From positions 1-64,000 of the forward strand of contig DULR01000083.1 of the NCBI GenBank assembly GCA_012840245.1: a stretch of 64,000 nt of DNA, written 5' to 3'. The DNA comes from Clostridiaceae bacterium. GTDB lineage: Bacteria > Bacillota > Clostridia > DSM-8532. The notes below the pieces were generated by a model. It was not told the DNA's origin. It did no database searches and saw only the letters and a program-made list of their open reading frames with translations. The translations under genes were made by a program, and so were the position numbers. This document shows positions 17,470 to 27,854 of the stretch, piece after piece. Within the stretch, counting starts at the first letter, position 1; each line of letters opens with the position of its first letter.

Positions 17470-19398
17470 ATGCAGTATAATGACATTCTCAGGAAAATAG
17501 AACAGGATGCACTGAATGATAACAGGACCGATCTGTACAGATATAACGGGCTTCTTGAAGCCATACGGTTTTTCTCCAACAGACTTACGCTTGATCAGAT
17601 AACAGATGCAGCATTTGACTTCGTCAACGAACTTCTGACCGTACATAAATCCGCCATGTATCTATTGAAAAACAACGGATATGAGCTTGTAAAACAGCGT
17701 GGCTACAAAAGCACCCACACCAGGATCGAAATAACCCGGGAGCTTGACCAGTTTGCTCTTTATGTGGGCAATGTCATAAACGGCAGGAATGCTCTGACAC
17801 AATATTTTGAAACCGATTTGCTGGATGAACTGGAAGCCAGCGTCATGCTTCCTCTTCTGCTCGAGGACAAGCTCTATGGATTCTTCCTCCTCTCAGGAAG
17901 GATAACTGCGTCTTTCAACGATAACGACATTTTTGTCTGCACGACACTGATGAACCTTTTCAATAATTCCCTTGAAAACAGTAATCGTCTTGAAAGACTC
18001 CGGATAATAAACCACGAGCTGGATGAAAAGATCTTCAATCTTTTCGCCATAAATCAGTCAGCCAGGGCCATGCTGACCGAACACAGGCTTGAACAGCTTT
18101 ACGGACTTGCAGTCGACGTTTTTTCAGAACTCACCCAGAGCGCCCATACAGGCTTCATCCTGTACGACGAACCCTCTGAAAAATATGCGCTGAAAGCATA
18201 CAGAAACGTATTCGACACGTCAGGAAAGATGGAAACATTCTCATTGGATATGGATCCAGATGTCCATAATGAAAAACAGATCCTGGATCTGTCCGATGAA
18301 AACGACCTTGATTGCTTCTGCCGGATGTTCGCAGGTGGAAAGGAGCTTCTGGATTATCTGAATGCCAGTTATGTGGTATTCATTTTCGGAGACTTTCAAA
18401 AAATCCTGGGATTCGTCACACTGGGCCGGACAGTTACTGGAAATGAATATAAGAAAAGTGCTTTTGAGCTGGTAAACAGTCTTGCTTCCTATACCTTCAT
18501 AGCTCTCAGCAACGCATTGCTGATCGAGACTGTGAACAGGCAAAAAATGCAGTTGCAGGAAAAGCTCGACCGCCTCATCAAACTGAACCGCCTTTCCAAA
18601 AACATAAATTCAGCCCTTGACAGCAGCACTCTTATCGAGCTGACACTTGAGACCCTGGTGGTTTCTTTCGGGGTTCAAAGCGCTATGATAACGCTTTATG
18701 ACGAAGAGAACAATTGCCTGAATATAAATAACGCAACCGATTTGTCTCTGGTTGACTCGGTCATCCCTATGAATCCTTCTCTGGAGCAGCTGAAGAAAGG
18801 ACGCATTATTTTTGAGTCCGATTCGGACATGGTGTCTTCAATAATAGGCTATGAGCTTGCCAATGCCTTAAGTGACAATTCCGGCATCCTTATAATACCT
18901 ATGACCCTTGACAGGTATGAGACAGTCTTGATAGGGGCGATCATAATCTTTAAGCTGAAAGATGGCCTGCTGAGCAATGAGGAGAATACCCTGACCTTTG
19001 AAACTGTCGCCAACCAGATAGCTCCGCTGATTAATGGCTTTACCAGTCTTGAAAAGCAGCAGAACCTTTTGAGGCAGGATGCTTCGAAAGTCTTCCTTAT
19101 GAACCTGCAGGAACAGATCCGGGAATGCAGGACCTATGATTTCGATATGGAAATCATCCGCATTATAGACATGGACGCGACCCCCTACAGAGAGAGTAAT
19201 GTGCCCGCGATCCTGTCCAATATCGTCAAAGATGTTTTCCCTGTTTCATATGCGCAGACAGAAGTGTTCGTCATGCAGGATTTCGAATACAATTACAGCA
19301 TCGTTTCAAATGCTTTGGCTGGAATGAACGTTAATATCAGGAGACTTCGCTATAACAGGGATTTCGTTGATATGGAAAGTTTTCTTGCAATAAAGTAG
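17470..19398 (+). CDS. cytosolic multi-GAF domain protein, unknown output
   Basis: Protein of 642 residues without membrane helices. By pattern it holds three GAF-like sensor domains (about 30-180, 200-355 and 375-535), joined by helical linkers such as NRQKMQLQEKLDRLIKLNRL. The last 100 residues form an alpha/beta segment that could be a degenerate cyclase-like domain, but it has no GGDEF motif. There is no kinase, phosphatase or DNA-binding domain. GGCGGGGAACGT precedes the ATG. It is transcribed with the FapA-like gene. A signalling or scaffolding partner of the DUF342 protein is the likely role (inference). Confidence 0.7.
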   Translation: MQYNDILRKIEQDALNDNRTDLYRYNGLLEAIRFFSNRLTLDQITDAAFDFVNELLTVHKSAMYLLKNNGYELVKQRGYKSTHTRIEITRELDQFALYVGNVINGRNALTQYFETDLLDELEASVMLPLLLEDKLYGFFLLSGRITASFNDNDIFVCTTLMNLFNNSLENSNRLERLRIINHELDEKIFNLFAINQSARAMLTEHRLEQLYGLAVDVFSELTQSAHTGFILYDEPSEKYALKAYRNVFDTSGKMETFSLDMDPDVHNEKQILDLSDENDLDCFCRMFAGGKELLDYLNASYVVFIFGDFQKILGFVTLGRTVTGNEYKKSAFELVNSLASYTFIALSNALLIETVNRQKMQLQEKLDRLIKLNRLSKNINSALDSSTLIELTLETLVVSFGVQSAMITLYDEENNCLNINNATDLSLVDSVIPMNPSLEQLKKGRIIFESDSDMVSSIIGYELANALSDNSGILIIPMTLDRYETVLIGAIIIFKLKDGLLSNEENTLTFETVANQIAPLINGFTSLEKQQNLLRQDASKVFLMNLQEQIRECRTYDFDMEIIRIIDMDATPYRESNVPAILSNIVKDVFPVSYAQTEVFVMQDFEYNYSIVSNALAGMNVNIRRLRYNRDFVDMESFLAIK

Positions 19399-19405
19399 GT
19401 GAGTG

Positions 19406-19477
19406 TGAGTATAGGGGACGGAGACTTTTACTCATTTTCTCGAAAAATGAGTAAAAGCCTCCGTCCCTTTTACTCAT
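19406..19477. repeat. inverted REP pair forming a long hairpin; likely bidirectional terminator
   Basis: GGGACGGAG and CTTTTACTCATTTT (19415-19438) pair with AAAATGAGTAAAAG and CTCCGTCCC (19444-19467), with one A-C mismatch, and TTTT follows. It lies between the convergent GAF gene and DUF951 gene and supplies the DUF951 stop codon. Confidence 0.8.
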
Positions 19478-19673
19478 TCTGAGTCGCCGCACTTACAATT
19501 TTTTTCACGCTTTTTTCGAACTTAACCCTTGTTATCATCACAGAATGCTTGCAGCCCTGGCATTCAATGCGAAAGTCGGCTCCGACTCTCAGCACCTTCC
19601 ATTGCTTGCTTCCGCAGGGATGCTCTTTTTTCAGTTCCACGATATCTCCTACCTGAAATTTATGGTTTATCAC
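19470..19673 (-). CDS. DUF951 family small protein
   Basis: Protein of 67 residues, the usual size for DUF951 (YyzM-like). It reads KFQVGDIVELKKEHPCGSKQ, then RVGADFRIECQGCKHSVMI, with Cys residues in PCGS and CQGC that could bind metal. The GTG at 19673 lies 7 nt after GGGAGG; an upstream ATG (19748) has no such site and lies outside the conserved region. The last codons run into a REP arm, and TAA comes from AATGAGTAA of the repeat. Function unknown; probably nucleic-acid related (inference). Confidence 0.85.
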   Translation of the reverse strand: MINHKFQVGDIVELKKEHPCGSKQWKVLRVGADFRIECQGCKHSVMITRVKFEKSVKKIVSAATQNE

Positions 19674-19816
19674 AGAAGCACCTCCCTGTTTAGCGGAACA
19701 GAGACCCTGTCCCCTTCCACTATACACATTTATTTCTGAAACGGTCATTACTGCATGTCTTCCCCTGATGAAACATGACCCGGTAGCCCAGCACTAAGGA
19801 TGCGCTACATAATGCA

Positions 19817-21175
19817 TTAGTTGCGCAGGCTTTGTAATGGTGCGGGGATACGTCCTCCCCGGTTTATAAATTCTTCGGCCGAAAACGGACTTACTCTCAT
19901 TATGGGCGCACTTCCGAACAGCCCGCCATATTCGACCACATCCCCTTCCTTCATTCCGGGGACAGGTATTATTCGTACTGCAGTGGTCTTGTTGTTGACC
20001 ACGCCTATGGCCGCTTCGTCAGCTATAATGGCTGAAATGGTCGATGCAGGAGTGTCTCCGGACACCGCTATCATGTCCAGTCCCACCGAGCAGACACATG
20101 TCATGGCTTCAAGCTTTTCTATGGAAAGAGCCCCGCATTTGGCGGCATCGATCATACCCGCATCCTCGCTGACGGGGATAAATGCTCCGCTCAATCCTCC
20201 CACATAGGAGCTGGCCATGACTCCGCCCTTTTTAACTGCGTCATTCAGAAGAGCCAGCGCTGCAGTGGTTCCGTGAGCGCCGCAGCGTTCCAGGCCCATG
20301 GCCTCAAGTATATGAGCTACGCTGTCCCCGATGGCCGGTGTCGGTGCAAGGGAAAGATCCACTATCCCGAATGGCACCTTAAGACGCTGAGATGCTTCCT
20401 GTGCGACAAGCTGGCCCATACGGGTGATCTTGAAGGCTGTCTTTTTTATTGTCTCGGCAACAGTGCCAAAATCAGCTCCGTTAAGTGACTTGAGCGCATG
20501 GGCCACAACTCCCGGTCCGCTGACTCCGACATTGATTACGCATTCGGGCTCTCCGATGCCATGAAACGCGCCGGCCATGAAAGGATTATCCTCGGGTACA
20601 TTAGCAAAGACTACCAGCTTCGAGCACGCAGAAGCCCCCTTATCCTTTGTCCTTTCAGCGCAATCCTTGATTATAAGCCCCATCTGCTTTACGGCATCCA
20701 TGTTGATCCCGGCTTTGGTCGTCGCCACATTTACCGATGAGCAAACTCTTTCGGTAGTCGAAAGGGCTTCAGGAATGGCCTTGATCAGCAGTTTATCGCC
20801 TTTTGTAAAGCCCTTGTGCACCAGGGCTGAGAACCCGCCAATGAAATTGACTCCAACAGCAGCTGCCGCGTCGTCCAGAACTTTGGCGAAGACTGCGTAA
20901 TCCTCCTCTTCACAGCCTTCGGCTATCAGTGCGATGGGAGTGACCGATATCCTCTTGTTTATTATCGGGATACCGAAATCCCTCTCGATGTCCTCTCCTG
21001 TTTTGACCAGATCCTGCGCCAGTCTCGTTATTTTGTCGTAGATCCTTCTCATTGTTGTCTTGCTGCTGTCCGAAACACAATCCCTGAGTGAGATGCCCAT
21101 GGTTATGGTGCGTATGTCCAGCTTTTCCCTGGATATCATATTGACGGTTTCCAAAATCTCATTGATGTTATACAT
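19817..21175 (-). CDS. DUF711 / UPF0210 family protein
   Basis: Protein of 452 residues matching the UPF0210 family over its full length, a group related to glycyl-radical enzyme folds by structure but without a proven reaction. Gly-rich segments such as [30 protein letters not shown] and [12 protein letters not shown] are typical. AGGAG lies 8 nt before the ATG. It follows the ACT-domain gene by 13 nt, the standard pairing across Firmicutes, implying a shared function with a small-molecule regulatory subunit. Confidence 0.9.
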   Translation of the reverse strand: MYNINEILETVNMISREKLDIRTITMGISLRDCVSDSSKTTMRRIYDKITRLAQDLVKTGEDIERDFGIPIINKRISVTPIALIAEGCEEEDYAVFAKVLDDAAAAVGVNFIGGFSALVHKGFTKGDKLLIKAIPEALSTTERVCSSVNVATTKAGINMDAVKQMGLIIKDCAERTKDKGASACSKLVVFANVPEDNPFMAGAFHGIGEPECVINVGVSGPGVVAHALKSLNGADFGTVAETIKKTAFKITRMGQLVAQEASQRLKVPFGIVDLSLAPTPAIGDSVAHILEAMGLERCGAHGTTAALALLNDAVKKGGVMASSYVGGLSGAFIPVSEDAGMIDAAKCGALSIEKLEAMTCVCSVGLDMIAVSGDTPASTISAIIADEAAIGVVNNKTTAVRIIPVPGMKEGDVVEYGGLFGSAPIMRVSPFSAEEFINRGGRIPAPLQSLRN

Positions 21176-21188
21176 ACTGACTCCTCTT

Positions 21189-21458
21189 CTATATACGATG
21201 CATGCTCGTAAAGATCTCTTCTCTCTGGAACCTTACGTCCAGTCCCAGTTCTTTACCCGCCCTGGCAAGCATGTCACTCATTTCTGAAAATTCGACGTTC
21301 ATTTTGGATATGTCCACCAGCATGATCATGGTGAAAAGCTCCTGCATGATGGTTTGCGAGATGTCAAGGATATTGACATTGGCTTTTGCCAGTATGCCTG
21401 TTATGGCTGCCATTATACCTATTCTGTCACATCCGATTACCGTGATTACTGCTTTCAT
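21189..21458 (-). CDS. ACT domain protein (UPF0237)
   Basis: Protein of 89 residues consisting of one ACT domain ([20 protein letters not shown], then [17 protein letters not shown]). Such domains bind amino acids or other small ligands. GGAGG precedes the ATG. First gene of the pair with DUF711. Confidence 0.9.
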   Translation of the reverse strand: MKAVITVIGCDRIGIMAAITGILAKANVNILDISQTIMQELFTMIMLVDISKMNVEFSEMSDMLARAGKELGLDVRFQREEIFTSMHRI

Positions 21459-21760
21459 TCAAATTCCTCCGTTTTCTGCCATAAGTCTTCGATAAATAAA
21501 GGCAATCCATATTGAACTGCTAAAAATTCGTCCCTTTTGTCAAACTTAAGGATAAGCAATCATCAAATATAAGTCATCAGGCTTTGTCCCGCCGCATAAT
21601 TTATGGTAAAGAATCTTAAAACATAAAGTATTGTCCCTGAAACAAGGAGGGTGATGCACAGATTCTTTCGTATCCGGCGTTTCTGAATTGATGTACAACC
21701 GGAAAACCGGGGCGGAGCGGTTGATGCATGGAGACCCTCCGCCTGACTCTATATATGTCC
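21459..21760. other. intergenic region, no confident feature
   Basis: 302 bp between the ACT gene and the end of yfbR. It must hold the promoter of the ACT-DUF711 operon (a TTGACA-like box is visible on the minus strand near 21540, but without a good -10). A strong AGGAGG at 21646-21652 on the plus strand precedes a 10-codon frame (MHRFFRIRRF) that I do not trust as a gene. Confidence 0.4.
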
Positions 21761-22348
21761 TTAGTTCAACTCGTCAAGAGTCAGCGAGAAATTCTCAACA
21801 AAATGATCCATAAAATATTTTACCTCAGGCAGATCGATATTTTCTATCCTTTTCATGATCGCCTGCTGGGCTTTTTGAAATTCTCCGTTGCCAGCTTTCA
21901 GCTCCTCGATGCATTTTATGTAGGCACAGATCCTGTCGGCCGCTTTTACAAGTTTGCCTTCAGGACTGTTTTCATCAAAGAAAAGCACATTTCTGTAATC
22001 TTCCTTCAGGGGCTCAGGAAGGAGAGATAAAAGCTTTTCCTTCGATATGTCCTCAAGAGCCCTGTATGATTCCTGAATATCGGGATTGAAATATTTGATG
22101 GGAGTCGGCAGGTCCCCCGTTATGGTCTCGTTGCTGTCGTGGTAAATGGCAAGCAGCGCAACTTTTTCAGGATTGACGTTGCCGTTGAATATCCTGTTGT
22201 TTATCAATGCAAGCCCATGGGCGACCATCGCCACCTGAAGACTGTGCTCCATGATGTTTTCCCTTGTGACGTTCCGCATGAGGCTCCATCTGTATATATG
22301 CCTCATTCTGGAGAGGAAGGCGAAAAAGCTGTGTTGGCCATCGCTCAT
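21761..22348 (-). CDS. yfbR: YfbR-like HD-domain 5'-deoxynucleotidase
   Basis: Protein of 195 residues closely resembling E. coli YfbR, a metal-dependent dNMP phosphatase of the HD superfamily. The substrate-selectivity Arg-Trp is present in RMRHIYRWSLMRNV, the HD metal ligands in NIMEHSLQVAMVAHG and LAIYHDSNETITGDLPTPIK, and the last Asp in LVKAADRICAYIKC. Its role is control of deoxynucleotide pools, for example dUMP supply. Full length for the family. No operon partner is evident. Confidence 0.93.
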   Translation of the reverse strand: MSDGQHSFFAFLSRMRHIYRWSLMRNVTRENIMEHSLQVAMVAHGLALINNRIFNGNVNPEKVALLAIYHDSNETITGDLPTPIKYFNPDIQESYRALEDISKEKLLSLLPEPLKEDYRNVLFFDENSPEGKLVKAADRICAYIKCIEELKAGNGEFQKAQQAIMKRIENIDLPEVKYFMDHFVENFSLTLDELN

Positions 22349-22392
22349 TTAAAGACCCCCTTTGTTATCCTGTTACTGAATCAGTTCAAATA

Positions 22393-22419
22393 AGATTCTT
22401 CGCTACGCTCAGAATGACA
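22393..22419. repeat. GCGAAGC-type palindromic repeat, half unit
   Basis: GATTCTTCGCTACGCTCAG and AATGACA match one arm of the composite elements at 42640-42703 and 62084-62160. Confidence 0.6.
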
Positions 22420-22463
22420 TCTGTTTAGTCGGCGCCGCAGAACGACTCAAACCGTTTATCCTG

Positions 22464-23723
22464 CTAAACACGTTTTATATCCGCGCCGAGTCTCTGTAGT
22501 TTATTCTCTATAAATTCATAGCCTCTGTCAATATGATGTATATCAAGGACTTCGGTAGTCCCTCTTGCAGCCAGTCCAGCTATCACAAGCGCCGCTCCGG
22601 CCCTCAGATCGGTTGCGCGCACCTGCGCGCCCTGCAGTGATTCGATACCTTCGATGATGGCCGTTCTGCCGTCCACTCGTATCTGCGCGCCCATCCTTCT
22701 CAGCTCGTTGACATGCATGAACCTGTTTTCGAAGATGGTCTCCACTATTACGCTGGTGCCTTCGGCATAACTTACGAAGGCCGAAAACTGAGCCTGCATA
22801 TCGGTAGGAAATCCCGGGAACGGATGGGTCTTGATATCCAGGGCTGACGGTCTTCCTGTTCCTTTCACTCTGATGCTGCTCTTGTTTTCTATTACCTCCA
22901 TCCCGGATTCACGAAGCTTTGCGGTAACAGGCTTAAGATGTTCAGGCACCACATTGGTCAGGGTTATATCTCCTCCTGTAAGGGCAGCCGCCGTCATAAG
23001 GGTCCCTGCCTCTATCCTGTCGGGCATGATGGTATGTTCTGCGCCGTACACCTTGTCGACCCCTTCTATTATTATGGTGTCGGTGCCTGCTCCGGTGATC
23101 TTCGCACCCATTTTTATGAGGAAAGTTGCCAGATCGACTATTTCGGGCTCAGAAGCCGCATTTTCAATAACGGTCCTTCCTTCGGCCAGGACCGCAGCCA
23201 TCATCAGGTTCTCTGTCGCCCCTACACTTGGGAAGTCCAGATATATGGTCGCACCCTTCAGTTTTTTCCCGTGGCATTTGGCAAATATAAAACCATGTCC
23301 GTTTTCGATCTCCGCTCCCATTGCTTCGAAACCTTTCAGGTGGAGATCGACAGGCCTGCTTCCTATGGGACATCCTCCGGGAAGCGCTACCCTGGCTATC
23401 CCTGCCCTTGCCAGCAATGGTCCAGTTACAAGAAAAGAAGCCCGTAATTTGCTTACCAGTTCATAATCGGCGGTATGACCGGTAAGAGAACGGGCACAGA
23501 CTTTTATTCTTCTGGTTCTTCCGTTTACCTTGACATCGGCTCCCAGATTCGATATGAGCTCGCACATCCCAGTTACGTCATCAAGGCCCGGTATTTGCTT
23601 TATAATACATTCTTCGGTAGACAGCAGACATGCGGATATGATTGGAAGAATGGCATTTTTTGAGCTGGATACGGCGACCGATCCATGCAATGGTTTCCCC
23701 CCGTTGATAACAAAAGCTTCCAT
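22464..23723 (-). CDS. murA: UDP-N-acetylglucosamine 1-carboxyvinyltransferase MurA
   Basis: First committed enzyme of peptidoglycan synthesis, transferring enolpyruvate from PEP to UDP-GlcNAc in the cytosol. About 419 residues. It has N-terminal INGGKPLHGSVAVSSSKNA (Lys-Asn substrate pair), the catalytic Cys loop LPGGCPIGSRPVDLHLKG, and GFPTDMQAQFSAF. The Cys is retained, which predicts fosfomycin sensitivity by the usual mechanism. The start is ATG 23723 (GGGGTG 6 nt upstream); the in-frame GTG at 23732 overlaps the ribosome site. Confidence 0.95.
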   Translation of the reverse strand: MEAFVINGGKPLHGSVAVSSSKNAILPIISACLLSTEECIIKQIPGLDDVTGMCELISNLGADVKVNGRTRRIKVCARSLTGHTADYELVSKLRASFLVTGPLLARAGIARVALPGGCPIGSRPVDLHLKGFEAMGAEIENGHGFIFAKCHGKKLKGATIYLDFPSVGATENLMMAAVLAEGRTVIENAASEPEIVDLATFLIKMGAKITGAGTDTIIIEGVDKVYGAEHTIMPDRIEAGTLMTAAALTGGDITLTNVVPEHLKPVTAKLRESGMEVIENKSSIRVKGTGRPSALDIKTHPFPGFPTDMQAQFSAFVSYAEGTSVIVETIFENRFMHVNELRRMGAQIRVDGRTAIIEGIESLQGAQVRATDLRAGAALVIAGLAARGTTEVLDIHHIDRGYEFIENKLQRLGADIKRV

Positions 23724-23933
23724 AACCTTCACCCCTGATCAAAATTATGTACACGAAATTTACGGTGCTTTATGTACGAACGGGGTAATCTGATATTTTC
23801 CAGACCTTCAAAAATACTATCCGGTTTTTGGCTTCCATCCATATTTTGAATTCGTTCTGAAAGCCAATATTATTATTTGATTCAAGACATTTTTCAACCG
23901 TGGTAAATAATTTTTTTGATCAGGAGTATAATT

Positions 23934-26900
23934 TTAAATTTCGCCGCAAAGTCTCAAAGTTCGCTCAAGAAATACCAAAAAATCACCTATAGTTACCAGC
24001 CTGTCAGGATAAGACAAATCTGCCGCATTACCCTGAATTATTCCCATTTCCAGCGCAAATTTATAATCGTTCAGATAACGCGGATCGGCTTTTGACAGAT
24101 CTGTAAAACGCGACCAGATCCCTGATTTTGACGGGATCGTCTTTTCGCGCGTTTTGAATCTGTAAAATGAGATCAGCATGCTTATGGCCTTGTCTCTTCT
24201 CGCATAGGAGTCGCTGACATCTCCTGTATTGCTGATCAGTCCGGCACCTACCGCTTTTTCTGCTATGTCATAGTCGGTATATGACGCCGGGATCACGTCA
24301 AAAATAAGCTTCAATATATCTTTTTGCGTCATATAGGCATTATGGTTGAATGGTTTGTTTTTTATGCTCTTAAGGTCATAAACAGCCTGAAGTCTTTCCA
24401 TACTCTCTTTAATATATGACGGGACACCTGGCTGAGGCAATATGCCTTCTGTAGCCGCGACAACGGCAACAGGCCTGTCCAGTTCACCGATCACACGTTT
24501 CAGGCTGTAATCATTGACAGTGGGAAGCTTGTACCAGCCTTTTCCCGGATTGTAGCCGTATGTTCCCAATTGCCCCTGAACATAATTGCTTATGTCTGCA
24601 ACTGGCAGCTCGACCCTGATGGGAACGTTGATCCTGCTTATCTGGCCAGAGCCCTGCAAATATGAGAATCTGAAGTCAGTGACCGCCGTTTTGAACTGCA
24701 TGGTGGTTGAAGGCTTGTACTGGCTGGCAGGAGATACCGTTTCAAGTCTCAGGCCCAAATCATCGTTCAAGGCTTTCATCCTGAAATACTCATCTGTCTG
24801 GAAAGTCCCCGGGCGTATGGTGTACTGTCCCCATGGCATTACCAGATATAATTCTTTCTTTAAGGCTGACAAGGCATCGATAACGACCGAGCTTAATTCC
24901 AGGCGTATCGTTGATGTCCTTGACGGAGGCTGTGTCAGGTCTAATTTAACTACAGGGCCTGACAGCTTACGTATCCTTTCTGCCAGGACATGGCCGTCAG
25001 CTCCCAGAGATGATATGGTCCATATTCCGTTTTCAAGCCTGGCAGGTATTTTGAGCCCGTCGCCTGTTACAGGATCATCCAGGTCGTAGCTGCTGTCGTA
25101 ATCATTCCTGCTCTTGTTGGTAACGACCATGATAGCCCGGGTCGGAGTGCTTCTCAGCGTCGTTTTCGGGCTATAGGCATACAACCTTGCATAATATCTC
25201 CTGTTTGAAATAAGCCCGCTGACCGTGTAGTTGTCACCGTCTACATCTATCATCTGCGAATCATTGAAATCCAGATTGTCGGCAAACTCAAGGATGTAGG
25301 TCAGCCCATCCAGCTTCGTCCACATGTATGTGATTGAATTTTCAGTGACCCCATCCGGTCCGTTTTTTATGCCAAAGCCCGTTGGAGTTGCCGGCGGCTT
25401 ATAGGCTTCTGTTTTAACATAACAAGGATCACTGAAGTCAGATTCAAAGACCTGGCCCTGGCTGCCCCGGCTTATAGCTTTTATCCAGAAATAGTAGCCC
25501 GTATCAGGATCAAGTGAATCCACCCTGACCGACGTGCTGTTTTTTATCTCATCATATGTGAGCCGTTTTACTACGGTAGCCTCGCTTAGCTTTTCGGTTT
25601 TTCCGCCCCTTATTTCATAGTCCATATTTGTTATAAATGTCCAGAACAGATCCACGAATGTATCGCTTGGAATACCTATAATATTTTCGGGGACCGTCGG
25701 CTTTACCGGCATTTCAGAAACATCGACCGGAGTCGTTATTATTATCGGGTCCGACGGTTCTGACTGAACCCCGTTCTGGTTTTCAATGGTGACCCAGACA
25801 AGGTAGGTTCCATTATCATTCAATCCGGTTATATCAAAGGTGAAGGTCTGGTCTTCTTCATCTTCCGGAATATCAGGAACCCTTGTTTTCTGCTGGGGGA
25901 TCTCAAAGGTTTTTATATAATTTTGCGTTAAATCATTATATGTGATGTTCTCCTTGTTGGTACGGTTAAATGCTTCCAGCACCTGGTTGTAATTGACGAC
26001 ATGTGGCACGACCGACCAGCCGGGAAGATAGTTTACAATAGTAGCCTTCTTTTTGTTTTCATAGTCAGGATCTTCCGGATCCAAATTTTCGTTTTTCAGA
26101 TAATCATCGTACGAAACCATTTCCCATCGTTTTATATCTTCATTGTAAAGCGCATACCATCTTTTTGAAAGCTCGAAGGTTGCACCTGTGAATGTGATCA
26201 TTTGCTTGCCGTTCTCCTCGTGTACTTTCAAAGGAGGCGACGAAGGAGCCACAGGCTTGTCGGCTCCGGCATCGGGTGCGGTTATGATGACTTTTACAGA
26301 TTGCCTTGATTCATATGGCCTGGTTATCATGAAACCCTCGGTAGGGCTTTCGACCAGATAATTCTTTTTTGCATATATGACAAAATAATACGTTGAATTG
26401 GACTTAAGCCCTGTCAGATCATACCTGTATCCTATGATCGCACCGGTTTTGGCGTCTTTTATTGCATTTGACTCGCTCATGGAAAGATCCGAGGCGATTT
26501 TAAAGTTTGATGGGGGTCTGATATCGTTATTTACATATTCGATATTATCTACAAGATATATATCATAGGTAACATCTTCATCAATGACCCCTTCGCCTGT
26601 TTTAGGGGCTCTCCAGAACACTGAAGCGCTGGAGCCTGTAAGAAAATCATCATAATACAGGGGAGGATCGGCTTCAGGAAAAGCATCAACGATCTCCGGT
26701 GCCTCAGGATACTGCGGGATTTGCTCTTTCAGTTCGACCTTGTTGTTGGATCTGAACTCTATGGGAGCATTTGCGCCTGGTTCCCATGCCTTGGCATCTA
26801 TCCTGAAGCTGTATGTATTCATGTCACCTTTTTTTATTATAAACTGGTAACTGTCCTCATCCGGAATAAGCCTGAAAAGATTTCCTTCGTTGCTGTTATT

Positions 26901-27830
26901 TATATAACGGTATAATTCATAATCCACACTGGTAAATGTACTGCCTTTTACAATAGGATTCCAGAAAAGCTTCCAGATGGTGTCCCCTTCACTGGTATAT
27001 CCGACCTTCTGCGCTTTCAGCAAAATATCAGTTTTTATTGTAATAGCCTCTATTTCATCGGCAGTGGCGCATGCAACATTGGGATTGGGAACAGGAACTA
27101 CCTTGATGGCATACTCCCGTCCTGGCTGGGCAAAAGTGTAGATATATTCCAGCTTTTTCTCAGCGGTATTTACAGTTACGGGCGAATCGGGCTTTCCGAT
27201 TTCAGAAGCTACGATGTCAGGGATCGGGTTAGGCTGTGAAAAGCCCTTCGTATCCGAAATCAGAATCTTATAATTGATCCTGCCTGATGTATCAAAAACA
27301 TCATCCCACTTGATTTTGATGTTGTTCGTCCCGGGGATAAGTTCGACCGATACATGCAGCCCTGTCAGGAATTTAGCAGGATTTGATTTTTGTGAAGTAA
27401 CGGTATATGAGCCTGTTTGTGTATCAATTCTATATTGAGCCTTAACATATGATTCATAGATTGTGCCGTGCTGTAATCCCTCAGGATCGTACTCTGTGAA
27501 ATGATAGCTTGTGGTGGAACCACCCAACGGTATGGTTATGGCATCCTGAATATATTGCCCCGTTCCACGGGATATTTCATTAAGGCCAATTATAATATAC
27601 TCATAGTCAGCCTCAGGAGGGAAATTGCCGGGGTCCCATTTCCAGGCCAGATCTGCATACCATTCGTCGTTATATATACTTGGCGTATAGCCGATATCAA
27701 CGATTTTGTTATCACTTGGAGCCTTAAGCAGCAATGTCTCTGCAAGCATCTCCATACCGGGCATGAATCCCGGCAGCATTGCAAGTATAAGCAGAAAAAC
27801 AATAAATTTCGTCAATCTCTTTTTATTCAT
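23934..27830 (-). CDS. large secreted fibronectin type III protein with SLH-like C-terminus
   Basis: Protein of 1298 residues. A signal peptide (about 1-31, KFIVFLLILAMLPGF core) is followed by several FN3-like modules, recognisable by their closing segments: TYYFVIYAKKN, GTYLVWVTIENQNG, GYYFWIKAISRGSQG and RYYARLYAYSP. From about 930 there is a different module (VKLDLTQPPSRTSTIRLELS, then LYLVMPWGQYTIRP) of a kind seen before SLH domains in surface proteins. The last 120 residues look like divergent SLH repeats (FTDLSKADPRYLNDYKFALE). Cell-surface location is therefore likely. GGAGAG lies 6 nt before the ATG, and the gene is 24 bp downstream of the 1725-residue paralogue. Ligand or role unknown. 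Confidence 0.8.
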   Translation of the reverse strand: MNKKRLTKFIVFLLILAMLPGFMPGMEMLAETLLLKAPSDNKIVDIGYTPSIYNDEWYADLAWKWDPGNFPPEADYEYIIIGLNEISRGTGQYIQDAITIPLGGSTTSYHFTEYDPEGLQHGTIYESYVKAQYRIDTQTGSYTVTSQKSNPAKFLTGLHVSVELIPGTNNIKIKWDDVFDTSGRINYKILISDTKGFSQPNPIPDIVASEIGKPDSPVTVNTAEKKLEYIYTFAQPGREYAIKVVPVPNPNVACATADEIEAITIKTDILLKAQKVGYTSEGDTIWKLFWNPIVKGSTFTSVDYELYRYINNSNEGNLFRLIPDEDSYQFIIKKGDMNTYSFRIDAKAWEPGANAPIEFRSNNKVELKEQIPQYPEAPEIVDAFPEADPPLYYDDFLTGSSASVFWRAPKTGEGVIDEDVTYDIYLVDNIEYVNNDIRPPSNFKIASDLSMSESNAIKDAKTGAIIGYRYDLTGLKSNSTYYFVIYAKKNYLVESPTEGFMITRPYESRQSVKVIITAPDAGADKPVAPSSPPLKVHEENGKQMITFTGATFELSKRWYALYNEDIKRWEMVSYDDYLKNENLDPEDPDYENKKKATIVNYLPGWSVVPHVVNYNQVLEAFNRTNKENITYNDLTQNYIKTFEIPQQKTRVPDIPEDEEDQTFTFDITGLNDNGTYLVWVTIENQNGVQSEPSDPIIITTPVDVSEMPVKPTVPENIIGIPSDTFVDLFWTFITNMDYEIRGGKTEKLSEATVVKRLTYDEIKNSTSVRVDSLDPDTGYYFWIKAISRGSQGQVFESDFSDPCYVKTEAYKPPATPTGFGIKNGPDGVTENSITYMWTKLDGLTYILEFADNLDFNDSQMIDVDGDNYTVSGLISNRRYYARLYAYSPKTTLRSTPTRAIMVVTNKSRNDYDSSYDLDDPVTGDGLKIPARLENGIWTISSLGADGHVLAERIRKLSGPVVKLDLTQPPSRTSTIRLELSSVVIDALSALKKELYLVMPWGQYTIRPGTFQTDEYFRMKALNDDLGLRLETVSPASQYKPSTTMQFKTAVTDFRFSYLQGSGQISRINVPIRVELPVADISNYVQGQLGTYGYNPGKGWYKLPTVNDYSLKRVIGELDRPVAVVAATEGILPQPGVPSYIKESMERLQAVYDLKSIKNKPFNHNAYMTQKDILKLIFDVIPASYTDYDIAEKAVGAGLISNTGDVSDSYARRDKAISMLISFYRFKTREKTIPSKSGIWSRFTDLSKADPRYLNDYKFALEMGIIQGNAADLSYPDRLVTIGDFLVFLERTLRLCGEI

Positions 27831-27854
27831 AAAGCACTCTCCTGGTCTTTATGT

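Noticed and set aside
21646-21686. Ten-codon cationic peptide frame (MHRFFRIRRF) after a perfect AGGAGG
   Set aside because: The ATG is only 3 nt from the ribosome site, the frame is too short to judge, and there is no promoter or related gene beside it.
22831-23466. Plus-strand open frames of 211 and 169 codons opposite murA
   Set aside because: Antisense shadow of the murA gene, which has clear catalytic motifs and a good start.
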